Shown in pieces: positions 1-11,162 of a stretch of DNA of 64,000 bases. The notes below the pieces were generated by a model that saw only the letters and a list, made by a program, of their open reading frames with translations, ran no database searches and was not told the DNA's origin. Each line of letters opens with the position of its first letter. Position 1 is the first letter of the stretch. Source of the stretch: Rutidosis leptorrhynchoides (taxonomy: Eukaryota; Streptophyta; Magnoliopsida; Asterales; Asteraceae); assembly GCF_046630445.1 (NCBI RefSeq), contig NC_092340.1, positions 19,260,001 to 19,324,000 of the forward strand. Direction: 5' to 3'. The position numbers and the translations under genes were made by a program.

Positions 1-1719
1 TAATCTATCTTCAATAGATATTCATCAGGGAAGTTATCTTGTATGGCTGATTCATTTAGAACTTCTAATTCAGGATTTTCAAGACGAGAAAGATGATCAG
101 CGGTGAGATTTTCTGCACCCTTTTTATCTCGGATTTCAATATCGAACTCTTGTAAGAGTAAGATCCAACGGATTAATCGTGTTTTGGCATCTTGTTTCGA
201 AAATAGGTATCTAAGAGCCGAATGGTCGGTATAGACCACCGTTTTAGCTAGAACGAGATATGAACGAAATTTGTCAAAAGCAAAGACAATGGCAAGGAGT
301 TCTTTTTCAGTAGTTGTATAATTCATTTGTGCTCCTTGTAACGTCTTACTAGCGTAATAAATAGGTTGAAATCGTTTTTCAATCCTTTGTCCTAAAACGG
401 CTCCCATTGCAAAATCACTTGCATCGCACATTAGTTCAAACGGTAGATTCCAATTTGGAGTTATCATGATCTGCGCATTAGTGAGTTTTTCTTTAAGAAT
501 ATTAAAATATTTGATACATTCATCTGAAAAGATGAATGGAGCATCCTTTTCTAGGAGTTTATTCATAGGAGTGGCAATTTTAGAAAAATCTTTTATGAAA
601 CGTCGGTAAAAACCGGCATGCCCTAGAAAACTCCCAACTCCTCTAACATTGGTGGGATGTGGAAGTTTAGCAATTACATCTACTTTAGCTCTATCCACTT
701 CAATTCCTTCCTTTGAAATTTTATGACCAAGAACGATGCCTTCTTTAACCATGAAATGGCATTTCTCCCAATTAAGTACTAGATTTGACTGTTCGCATCT
801 AATAAGCATTCGTTCAAGATTAACTAGACATGATTCAAATGTATCACCAAAGACTGAAAAGTCTTCCATGAAAACTTCCATGCATTCTTCTATCATGTCG
901 TGAAAAATGGCCATCATGCACCTTTGAAAGGTTGCAGGGGCGTTGCAAAGTCCAAATGGCATGCGTTTGTAAGCAAAAGTACCATAAGGGCACATGAACG
1001 TGGTTTTCTCTTGATCTTCGGGTGCTATTGGAATTTTCTAAATATCCGAAAAAATCGTCAAGAAAACAATAGTAACTATTCCCGGCTAATCTTTCCAACA
1101 TTTGATCAATGAAAGGTAAGGGAAAGTGATCTTTTCTGGTGGCGTCATTTAATTTTCTATAATCAATACAAACACGCCATCCTGTTACAGTCCTAGTAGG
1201 AATAAGCTCATTTTTCTCATTTGTGATGACAGTCATGCCACCCTTTTTAGGTACGCATTGAACTGGGCTTACCCATGGACTATCAGAGATTGGATAAATT
1301 AAACCTGCATCTAGCAGTTTAATAATTTCTTTCTTAACAACATCTTGCATATTAGGATTTAGTCTTCGTTGGCGTTGCACATACATTTTATGACCTTCTT
1401 CCATAAGGATTTTATGTGTGTAATACGAAGGACTTATGCCTTTAATGTCATGAATCTTCCATGCAATAGCTGGTTTATGAGCTTTTAGCACAGAAATGAG
1501 TTGAGATTTTTCATTTTCAGTAAGAGAAGACGATATTATTACAGGTAATTCAGATTCACCATGTAAATAAGCGTATTCCAAATGGTTTGGAAGTGGCTTT
1601 AACTCTAATGTCGGTGGTTCTTCTATCGATGATTTGTATCGATATCTGTCTTCTTCTTTTAGCATTTGAATTTCTTCTGTTGTTGGTTCATATCCATTAG
1701 CCATAAGTGTAGCTAACAT
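1..1719 (-). pseudogene. Athila-type pol remnant: reverse transcriptase and RNase H
   Basis: Reads leftward and continues beyond the left edge of the window. The first part (about 1719 to 1025) holds a recognisable Athila RT N-terminal half: the block GLIYPISDSPWVSPVQ near 1260-1310, CIDYRKLNDATRKDHFPLPF near 1130-1180, and then YCFLDD. At about 1025-1045 the frame is lost, and the rest of RT and the RNase H follow in another frame. RNase H is shown by the antisense of [11 protein letters not shown] near 190-235 and ENLTADHLS near 85-115. The enzyme would copy element RNA to DNA. The frameshift and the disrupted protease and gag upstream mean this copy cannot make a working polyprotein. Lineage assignment from motif wording is confident; exact domain edges are not. 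Confidence 0.88.
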
Positions 1720-2102
1720 TTCAGCTTCATCAATTGGTTCAGTTCCTTCTCCTAAAGAACATTCTTCTGTTGTCGGCTAATTGTATGCTTATTCGTATTG
1801 GTTTCAATTCTCCAAGGTCTGGTTTAGCGTATAGTAAATACGGCATTAGATTTATACTAGCACCTAAGTCTGCCAATGCTTCTATTGAACTAAGACTACC
1901 CCAGAAAACATGGAATCGTGAAACTTCCTAGATCTGATAATTTTTCTGGTATCTTATTCAACAGTACTGTATAACAATTAGCATTCATAGTAACAGCCGA
2001 GAGTTCTTCCATTTTCTTTCTATTTGTGATTAGATCTTTCAAGAATTTAGCATATCTTGGCATCCCTGAAATTACATCAATGAAAGGAAGATTTACATTT
2101 AT
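1720..2102 (-). pseudogene. Athila-type aspartic protease remnant
   Basis: Between gag and RT on the minus strand the translation shows ALADLGASINLMPY (about 1842-1884), the active-site segment of Athila-type retroelement proteases, which process the Gag-Pol polyprotein. Upstream of it the reading frame contains stops, and just downstream of the active-site block the sequence jumps straight to a spacer leading into RT, so the second half of the protease domain seems to be deleted or scrambled. No open frame covers the whole region. Called by motif and by position in the gag-protease-RT order. Confidence 0.7.
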
Positions 2103-3977
2103 TTATTTAAACATATCCAAGAATTTGGATTGCTCGGCTTCACGTCTCTCTTTTCTCATTTTACTCGGGTAAGGAAGTGGTGGTTGGTATGGTTTAACAT
2201 AAGGTTTAGCCTTAATTGTGTTATCTTCATTAACCTTTTCAACTACCGGTTCTTTTTCCTTATCTTGTTCAGATTGTGGTTCTTGTGGAGTAGGAATAGA
2301 GTCATCAGAAATTACAGGCATTTCAGGTGGTTTAAGTGTAATACCACTTCTTGTGGTAATGGCTTTAGCTGTTTCATTCTGGGGGTTAGCATTTGTATCG
2401 CTAGGTAGACTTCCCGGTTTTCTTTCACCTATTAACCTTGCTAGGTTGCTCACTTCTTGTTCCAGATTTTGAATTGAAGCTTGTTGATTTCTAAATTCTT
2501 GAGCATTTTGTTCATTAGTTTGTTTCTGAGATGTGAAAAATTGAGTTTGAGATTCAACTAGCTTCGACATCATATCTTCTAAATTTGGCTTTTTATCATC
2601 GATTTGTGGTGGTTTGTTTTGAAAAATAGGTCTTTGCTGATTGTAAGTATTATTAGATACTTGTTGATTGCTAGAACCTTGTTGATTGTTGTATGGAACA
2701 TTTCGGTTATAATTCTGATTTTGATTGTAGATTGGTCTTGGCGGTTGATAATTATTTTGATAATTATTTCCAGGCCTTTGGTTTATATATGAAACACACT
2801 CTATTTGTTCCATTGTTTGTTCAATACTGAGATAATCTTTTCTCAAATGTGGTCCTCCACACTGCTCACAACTAATTCGTATTGAGTGAATATCCTTAGT
2901 CATCTTTTCCATTCGTCTTTCTACAACATCTATCTTTGCAGAAATGGAATCAAAGTCATGGCTAGAATTGGCTCTAGCTGCTTTAGATAATCTAATGATA
3001 TCTTTTTCTTGATGCCACTCATGTGAGTGGGAAGTAGTGTTATCAATAATTTTGTAAGCGTCAGTTGCGGTTTTCTTCATAATGGAACCACCAGCTGCTA
3101 TATCGATATCTTTTCTTGTAGTGATGTCGCATCCTTGATAGAATATTTGTACTATCTGACAAGTGTCTAAACCATGTTGCGGACATCCTCTCAATAACTT
3201 TTCAAATCTTGTCCACGCTTCATATAGAGTTTCGTTTGGCTTTTGTGTGAACGTAACAATTTCTCCTTGAAGTCTTACGGCTTTAGATGCCGGAAAGAAT
3301 TGTTTAAGAAATTTTTCAACTAAAACGTCCCATGTATCAATCGCCCCTTCATGTAACGATTCTAACCAATCTTTGGCTTCTCCCTTTAAAGTCCAGGGAA
3401 ATAACATGAGATATATATGTTCATCCTCCACTTCTCAGATTTTAAATAGAGTACAGATCCTATTAAAGGTACGAAGATGTTCGTTTGGATCTTCCTTCGA
3501 CGCACCACTAAATTGGCATTGATTAGTTACCATGTGTAGGATTTGTCCTATGATTTTATAATCTGGCGCATTAATGTCTGGTTGAGTAATTGCGTGACCT
3601 AGGCCAGTGCGTTTAGCTCGCATTCGGTCTTCCATACTTAGAGGTTCCAGATTTTCTATGATTGAATTTGTTGAATCTGAATCACTAGAGGATTCTGATT
3701 TAATGGGTTGTTCCTCGACAATCTCTGTTTGAATGATTGGTGGTTCCGGAGGAAAGATTAATGGTTCAGGATCTCTGAATTGTCCCTGAATATCCTCCGG
3801 ATTCTCAATTGTGAGGTCGGGTTCAAAAAATAGATTATCGGAAATTTGAATTGGAGTACTTGGTCGACTTGATGACGATTCTAAAGAAAAATCAACGGCG
3901 ACAATATTGGCTAGATGTCTTGATCGAGTTACAGGTGGTGAACGTACGAAAGGTGGTGAACGTTTTGCTCGGTGCAT
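2103..3977 (-). pseudogene. Athila-type gag with one in-frame stop
   Basis: Two same-frame open stretches, about 180 codons (3977 to 3435) and 442 codons (3431 to 2103), are separated by a single TGA at 3435-3437, so this is one gag gene with a nonsense mutation. The first part ends in the segment that normally leads into the capsid domain. The second carries the retrotransposon gag signature (LFPWTLKGEAKDWLESL, then FLKQFFPASKAVRLQGEI). A Cys/His segment CEQCGGPHLRKDY follows near 2830-2880, in which the last Cys of a canonical knuckle is absent. After that comes a long Asn/Gln/Pro-rich disordered stretch (about 2560-2790). Gag would form the virus-like particle. Start chosen at the ATG at 3977 (MHRAKRSPPF), the first after the leader. 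Confidence 0.85.
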
Positions 3978-4872
3978 TCACTGAATATCCTATTAGTTAT
4001 AAAAGATAAAAATTATATAAGTTATTAAATTAATAGACTTTTCTGATTTTGCCCACGTTTCGAATAGCCAATAGATGCAGCAGGTAGCCAGGACCCTTTA
4101 AATCGGAAGCCCACAACTCGCCACTAACAAATCCAACTATAACTACGAACCAGAAAATTTTGGATGTCTATCAATTTAACCACTTAAAATAATTTTTCGT
4201 TGAAATTTAAAGAAATTTAGAGAAGAAATAGAAAATTCTATGTCCTAAAAACTAGAGCATCGATGAAAAAGAAAAAGTGCGTCGAAAAACGTCGAAAAAT
4301 AAAAGGTCGAAAAATAATAAAAAGGACGTAGCGCGTCGAAACTTAAAAGTCTAAAAACTAAAAATTAAAAGTTACGTCTAAAGATATTAAAGCTTAGAGA
4401 AATTCTAAATTCAAAACGGCAATAACTTAAAAAGTACTAAAATTTATAAAACGGCGTCGCAAAATTCTAAAGCACCTAAATCTTAGTCTAAAGAAAAAGC
4501 ACTTAAGGGTTTTTACGGCAAAGCCTAAAATCTAGAAATAAAAATAACTATGGCAAAAACTATGACTTAAAAGTAAATACGAACGAAAAATACAAATATT
4601 ATGAATAAACGATTAAAAAGATACGAAATATAGAAATAAAACTAAAAGTTTATAAAAATACAATTTTTATAAAAATATTATTTTTATATTATTATTATTA
4701 TATAAAAGTATTAATTTTATATATTTAGAAAACTAATTAAACTAAATAATACAAATTAATTAAAAACTAAAACTAATTAATATTAAATTAAACTCTAAAC
4801 CTAATTAATTAATAATAATAATAATTAAACTAACCCTAATTCTGTCGGCTGAGGTTACCAGACCTGTCAACT

Positions 4873-4925
4873 CACCTCATGCGATCGCATGAGGTGTTAG
4901 TTGTTTTACCATGCGATCACATGGT
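4873..4925. repeat. Palindrome pair with core ATGCGATCGCAT in Athila leader
   Basis: Positions 4873-4896 form a perfect 24-bp palindrome around ATGCGATCGCAT. A second, imperfect copy at 4908-4925 keeps the outer arms ACCATG and CATGGT. The same core recurs in the LTRs at 6820-6871 and 59782-59830 with different but still self-complementary flanks. Confidence 0.85.
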
Positions 4926-5203
4926 CTGCGAATTCGGGCCAGATATTGGGCTGCTACAGTGTAGTGGCCCGATTGGTTTTATATTTTTTTTTCTGTTTTA
5001 AATTTTAAATAAAATATTTACATAAATAAATAAAAACTTATATTTAAAAAAAAACTAAAATAAAGAAACTTTAATATTTTATATATATATTTAACAAACT
5101 CTTAAAAATATATAAATTTTGTTTTTCTTTTTATATTTTTGTATTTTTAATAATTAAAACGCATTTTTACAAAAGCGTATTTTTACAAAAGTAAACTAAG
5201 AAT

Positions 5204-5335
<132 letters not shown>

Positions 5336-5363
5336 CGTTTCGTTTCCGGCGTTTAAGCAGTTT

Positions 5364-5380
5364 CCCCGGCAGCGGCGCCA
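5364..5380 (-). other. Primer binding site, tRNA-Asp type
   Basis: The minus strand reads TGGCGCCGCTGCCGGGG, very close to the Athila primer site complementary to the 3' end of tRNA-Asp (TGGCGCCGTTGCCGGGG, from memory). It lies 11 bp inside the LTR edge at 5392, as expected for first-strand priming, and fixes the element's orientation as leftward. Confidence 0.88.
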
Positions 5381-5391
5381 AAAATACTTGA

Positions 5392-5619
5392 TGTTGTGCG
5401 AGGTGTATACAAAATAGTAGTATTTTTGCTAGGAAATACTATTAAATACGATACAATTTTACACAAGTTATTTATTATTTATAGAGTGGATATACCTAAA
5501 ACTTGCTACAACACTTATAGGCAGTGTACCTAATCGTACAGTAGTGTAGTTTTTAGTAAATCCGGTTCGTTCCACAGGGATCTTAGCCAAGTTTAACGCT
5601 ATATTTTTAAAACTATATT

Positions 5620-5709
<90 letters not shown>

Positions 5710-6662
5710 TAGTATTATTATTATAAAAGGGGGATTTTACCGTTTAATGACCGGTTTGTCGATTTTTAAAACTTTAGTCGCAGTTAAAACCTAATGTAAA
5801 ATATTAAAAATAAATATAACTTAAATTAAAGCTTAAAGTAAATAACGATAATGAAATTGCGATAATAAAAGTGCGATAAATAAAATGATGATAAATTAAA
5901 GTGCGATAATTAAAAGTGCAATTAAATATGAAATAAAAGAATTATGCTTATTTAAACTTCCGTAATCATGATGTTTGACGTGTTGATTTTAGTTTATTAC
6001 CATGGGTTAATTGTCCTTTGTCCTGGATTATTCAATATGTCCGTCTGGTTTTTGTCCATAACAGTCCATCAGTCATAAATATAAAGTGAGAGTGTCCTCG
6101 TCAAATTATCCTTATATCCGAAGTCAAATATTCCAACTAATTGGGGACTTAAACTATAATTACACCAAGTGTCCTTGTATATAATTCACCACTGTTTTAA
6201 TAAGTCCATAAACTATTAATCCATTCCCGTGTCCGGTTAAATGAACGATTATTAGTACTTATAAATATCCCGCCCATTGTGTCCGATCGAGTGTATATGG
6301 TTATTTATAGGTACGTCCAATTGTAAATCTTTATATTAAATTAACAAACTATCATTTAATTGAACAAATATAAAGCCCATTAATAGCCCATAGTCTAATT
6401 TTCACAAGTGTCATTCTTTTGTCCAAACCCCAATTATGGTACAAAGCCCAATTACCCAATTTTAATATTTAGCCCAACATCACGATTACTTCGGATTAAA
6501 TAAGCATAATAATAACTTAGCTATGCGACATTAATTTAAAAAGGTTGAACATAACTTACAATGATTAATAATAGCGTAGCGTTACACGGACAGAATTTTG
6601 ACTTACACCCTTACAACATTCGCTAACATATCCTTATTATTAAAATTAAAATTAAAATTAAA

Positions 6663-6738
<76 letters not shown>

Positions 6739-7346
6739 GTGTGAGATGAAGAGAAGAAAAAGATGTAAACATTTGATCAAAAACTGCGAAATTTATAGGA
6801 TGTCACCTGATTCTGTTCACCATGCGATTGCATGGATTTATAACTACCAGGCCATGCGATCGCATGGCCTGCTTTTCCAGCTCACATGAGTTTGTTTGCT
6901 TTCTTGCCGACGGTATTTAATAATAATATAATATATAAATAATTTATAGAATTATTTAAATATTATATTATATTCGTGTGCATAGTTGACTTGTAATTTT
7001 AGCTCCGTTGCGTCACGCGTTGTTAGTTGGCTCAGGTCCCGGTTCCGATTTTCGAACGTCCTTGCGTACAATTTAATATCTTGTATTTTGTGTTTTGCGT
7101 CTTGTATTCTTGTAATTTTGAGACGTTTCTCATCAATAATTTGAACCACTTTGATTGTACTTTGTACTTTTGAGCTTTTTGGTCGTTTGCGTCTTTAATT
7201 CATCGAATCTGTCTTTTGTCTTCACCTTTTATTATTTAAACGAATATCACTTGTAAATAGAACAATTGCAACTAAAAGCTTGTCTTTCTTGAGGGATAAT
7301 GCTATGAAATATATGTTCGTTTTTAGCATTATCAAATATTCCCACA
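5392..7346 (-). mobile_element. 5' LTR of the minus-strand Athila element
   Basis: The LTR starts (minus strand) with TGTGGGAATATT at 7346 and ends CACAACA at 5392, next to the primer site. About 1.95 kb. A diverged copy with the same order of blocks lies at 58058-60309. It contains further (TA)n runs (about 5622-5707 and 6669-6737) and two palindromes (6820-6835; 6848-6871, 24 bp perfect). The outer edge falls exactly where the integrase gene of a second element breaks off, which shows insertion. The 3' LTR is outside the window to the left. Confidence 0.88.
6820..6871. repeat. Two palindromes with core ATGCGATCGCAT inside Athila LTR
   Basis: CCATGCGATTGCATGG at 6820-6835 (one central mismatch) and a perfect 24-bp palindrome at 6848-6871 with arms CAGGCCATGCGA. 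Same core as the leader copies at 4873-4925. Confidence 0.85.
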
Positions 7347-7351
7347 CCATG
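7347..7351. other. Presumed target-site duplication of the Athila insertion
   Basis: The 5 bp ccatg directly outside the LTR lie within the integrase codons for R-H-G of the interrupted element. The partner copy would be outside the window, so the duplication itself is inferred. Confidence 0.5.
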
Positions 7352-7849
7352 TCTTGAGACAATTTCCTTCAAATATAAACGAGTTAGCTTCTCCATTTTA
7401 TCGATTTCCTTTAAAGGTAGGAAATGAGCTGATTTTGTGAGTCTATCAACAATAACCCAAATAGTATCATAACCACCCACAGCTTTTGGTAACTTTATGA
7501 TAAAATCCATAGCAATACATTCCCACTTCCACTCGGGAATTTCAGCCTGTACCAAAAGTCCAGATGGCTTTTGATGTTTTGCCTTGACTTTCGCACATGT
7601 CAAACACTTAGCCACATAGGTAGCCATATCAGCCTTCAAATTTGGCCACCAATAATGCTCCTTGAGATCATGGTATATCTTCCCTAATCCGGGATGAATT
7701 GAGTATCTAGATTTATGTGCTTCATCTAAAACAAGTTGTCTCAAGTCACCAAACTTCGGAACCCAAAGACGTCTCGCAAAATAATGAGTCCCATCTTCTC
7801 GTACCTCGAATTTTTTTATCCAAACCTTTAATCTTCTCATTCTTGACAT
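7347..7849 (-). pseudogene. Tekay-like integrase N-terminal half, cut by Athila insertion
   Basis: Antisense translation gives the integrase zinc-binding region ([22 protein letters not shown], then [16 protein letters not shown] with the H-H-C-C residues in place) and the first catalytic block (ECIAMDFI, then [19 protein letters not shown]). It stops at LKEIVSRHG, just before the second catalytic Asp region, where the Athila LTR begins at 7346. The remainder of integrase and the 3' LTR should lie left of the window. Closely similar to the integrase of the plus-strand elements at 29276-33856 and 37155-40789 but clearly diverged, so it is a different subfamily. Confidence 0.88.
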
Positions 7850-7918
7850 TTTCCTCCTTTAAAGCTTCTTGCTGAGCTTCAAGAATTTGCTTTACGAGGT
7901 TTGTTCGGATAGTCAACT

Positions 7919-9370
7919 TTAGAGCTCGATTCTTAAAGGTTTCTCTCTTTCTTTCCGACTCAGAGCGTCGGCTACAACATTAGCCTTCCCGGGATGATAT
8001 CGAATTTCTACATCGTAATCATTTATCAGTTCAACCCATCGTCGTTGTCTCATATTCAGCTGTTTCTGCTCGAAAATGTGTTGAAGACTTTTGTGGTCGG
8101 TGAATATTGTACACTTAGTTCCGTAGAGATAATGTCTCCACATCTTAAGTGCAAAAACTACTGCACCCAACTCTAATTCATGAGTTGTATAATTTTGCTC
8201 ATGTATCTTTAGTTGACGTGAAGCGTAAGCGATAACTTTATTCCGCTGCATCAACACACAACCAAACCCTTGACGTGAAGCGTCACAATAGATAACAAAA
8301 TCGTCGTTCCCCTTGGGTAGTGATAATATAGGTGCTGAAGTTAACTTCTTCTTCAACAATTGGAACGCAGTTTCTTGTTCAGCAGACCAAACATACTTCC
8401 TTCCTTTATGTGTCAATGCAGGCAGAGGTTTCGATATCCTAGAAAAATCTTGGATAAACCTTCAGTAGTAACCGGTGAGACCTAAGGATTGACGTATTTG
8501 TCTCGGTGTCTTTGGAGTTTCCCATTTTTCAATGGCTTCAATTTTTGCAGGATCTACTTGAATTCCTTGTCGGCTAACAATATGACCGAGGAATTGCACC
8601 TCCGGCAACCAAAACTCACACTTGGAAAATTTTGCGTGTAACTCCTCTTTTTTTAACAATTCAAGCACCAATCTCAAGTGCTCTTCATACTCTTGGTCGC
8701 TCTTAGAGTAGATAAGAATGTCATCAATAAACACAATGACGAATTTGTCTAGATACGAACTACACACACGGTTCATGAGATCCATGAACACAGCAGGTGC
8801 GTTAGTCAGTCCGAACGACATAACCAAAAATTCATAATGGCCATATCGAGTTCGGAATGCGGTTTTTGGAATATCGGCTTCTTTAACACGGAGTTGATGA
8901 TAACCGGAGCGAAGATCAATCTTTGAATAAACGGATGAACCTTGTAGTTGATCGAACAAATCATCGATTCTCGGAAGTGGATAATGATTATTGATGGTAA
9001 GCTTGTTCAATTCTCGGTAATCAATACATAATCTGAACGAACCATCCTTCTTTTTGACAAATAAAACAGGAGCTCCCCACGGGGAAGAGCTGGGACGAAT
9101 GAAACCTTTCTCCAATAAATCTTGAAGTTGACTTACAAGTTCTTGGAGTTCGGATGGAGCTAGTCTATAAGGCGCACAAGCTACAGGAGCAGCACCCGGT
9201 GCTAGATCAATTTGAAACTCTACTGCTCGGTGCGGTGGAAGTCCGGGTAAATCTTCAGGAAACACTTCGAGAAATTCGCGGACGATTGCTACGTCACTCA
9301 ACTGTCTTTCTTTCGGATCGGGTTTACTCACGTGAGCAAGAATAGCATGACACCCTTTCCTGAGATACTT
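7919..9370 (-). pseudogene. Tekay-like reverse transcriptase and RNase H, broken
   Basis: Minus-strand RT (about 9331 to 8462) contains the chromovirus blocks [49 protein letters not shown] and the catalytic [11 protein letters not shown] stop (TGA where YYRRFI would be expected) at about 8463-8465 separates it from RNase H (8416 to 7919: [41 protein letters not shown]). RT and RNase H make and mature the cDNA. The frame is otherwise well preserved, so the copy is inactive but not ancient. Upstream, a TAG at about 9369-9371 interrupts the link to the protease. Confidence 0.9.
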
Positions 9371-9912
9371 CTAAACTTTCAAACAGCTGATGAGGTTCAA
9401 CTGCTTGCACTTTCTATCACCATAGATCTTTGACGGTTCTCCATCTACTTGAGGAATACGAATAGCCTTATCATAGCAAACGATCTCAGCTCGATTCTTG
9501 GATAGCCAATCCATACCAATGATTACATCAAAACTTCCTAACTCAATAGGTATCAAGTCCAATTCAAAACTTCTATAACCCAAAGTTATACTACAGTTAC
9601 GATACACTTTTTTAGCCTTAAGTAATTTACCACTAGCTACCTCTACAGTATACTTTCTGTCTAAGGTTGATAATGGAGTGATGATTTTAGGACTTAGTTT
9701 GCTAGACACAAAACATAAATCCGCACCAGAATCAAATAGAACATGAACCATCAAATTATTGACTGAAAATGTACCAGTAACCAACTCAGGATCCTCTTCT
9801 GCATCTCTAACATTAATGTTGAATGCTCTACCACGTGCGTTCCCACCATTTTTCTTCTTATCCGGGCACGAATCGATAAAATGCCCTGGTTTTCTGCACC
9901 CATAACAAACCC
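9371..9912 (-). pseudogene. Tekay-like protease and Gag zinc knuckle
   Basis: The protease has the active-site block [16 protein letters not shown] and the flap-side [13 protein letters not shown] (9784 to 9371). Just upstream, around 9860-9912, the translation shows a CCHC knuckle CYGCRKPGHFIDSC, which belongs to the end of Gag. Gag, protease and RT are thus in the expected order for a single-frame gag-pol, but stops and frame changes between 9790 and 10010 break it. Confidence 0.82.
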
Positions 9913-10699
9913 TTGGTGCAAAAACTTTATCCTTCCCATTAGTAGGTTACTTTACAGCAGTATTAGAAATAGAGCTCTTGCAATCTTAGGCTAAGTGTCC
10001 CTGTTTGTTTCACTTGGAACACACAACTGTACAGTACCCGGTATGGTTCTTGTAGCATCTTGGGCATGTTTGATGCTGATTGCCCTGCTTAGCACCCGAG
10101 TTATTATGCCTTTTATGCTGATTGTGATTTGAGTTACGTTTACCTTCCCATTTTCGCTTCCCGCTCTCATCTTTCTTAGCAACCTCATTGCTAGTTTCTC
10201 CAGGCGTGATCTTCTTTGCGTTACGCAAAATCTTGTCATTTAGCTTGTGTGCCATAGCTACGGCAGCTTCAATAGTTTGAGGTTCACTGGATTCAACCCC
10301 AACTTCAATCAAGTCAGACAATCCTTCAATATAAGCCTCGATCTTGAGGTCTTCGGTAGGAAAAGCATTTGGACACAAAAGAGTCAACTCAAAGAACCGA
10401 TGATCATAAGCATCAATGTCGTTTCCCTTCATTTTCAAATTTTTCAATTCAGTCTCTAGTTTCTTAAGTTCACCCCTCGGACAGTAGCGGGTGATCATTC
10501 TTTGCTTAAAAGCTTCCCAAGTAAGGCCATATGCCACATCATTTCCAATAGCACTAACATGATTGTTCCACCAGGTCAATGCACTATCTTTCAAAGTGCA
10601 GCTGGCGAAGTTCACCTTATCCTCTTCTCGAACCCTGCTAGCTCGAAATATAGATTCCAACTTCTCAAACCAACGTGAAAGACCAACTGGTACATTCAC
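9913..10699 (-). pseudogene. Tekay-like gag, 5'-truncated
   Basis: From 10699 leftward: VGLSRWFEKLESIFRASRV, then ALTWWNNH, then RFFELTLLCPNAFPTEDLKIEAYIEGL, all hallmarks of the Ty3-type Gag capsid region. A basic Asn/Lys-rich stretch and a first Cys cluster (CPRCYKNHTGYC, about 10020-10060) follow. The usual N-terminal 60-80 residues ahead of VGLSRWF are not found: the sequence to the right is leader-like and non-coding. Either the 5' end was deleted or the breakpoint is a rearrangement. Gag would build the particle that houses reverse transcription. Confidence 0.8.
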
Positions 10700-11162
10700 G
10701 AGGAGGCATGATCTTCAGAACAGGATAACACAATATTAATCACATTCATATATATAAAAGAGAGAGAATGATAAGTTAGAACCTATAATTAATACCGTAA
10801 TGTAAATTTAATGCATAATAATGCTATAACAAAGAAAGGTCAGACTGTAGACTTGACTCTAATGCACCCTATTGAACCAGGGTTGACCACATTAAGACCG
10901 CCTACTTCCCTACAACCAAAGCTCTGATACCAACTGAAACTCAGTTGGGGACACCACACGTCCCACCCAGTGCCTTCCCAGCTAACTGCCTGGTGACCAC
11001 TGAGTGTACCTCAGACACTAATTTTACGGCCCTGCCTCTCGGCAAAACCAACCATATTCGGACCGCAAGGAGTAAGAGCCAATGCTTCATCACAGGTAAC
11101 ACTGTGAGAACCCCCTCTACGATTAAGCCAACGACACAGCTTAAACCAGCTCTGATACCAAC
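10700..11162 (-). other. Leader with two primer-binding-site copies (tRNA-iMet type)
   Basis: No gene. The minus strand carries TGGTATCAGAGC twice, at 11149-11160 and 10921-10932, 228 bp apart. Each copy is preceded by the same layout: a CA end, then GT, then the primer site. The outer copy directly abuts the LTR end at 11163. The stretch between them is more GC-rich than its surroundings and has no recognisable domain. Confidence 0.75.
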
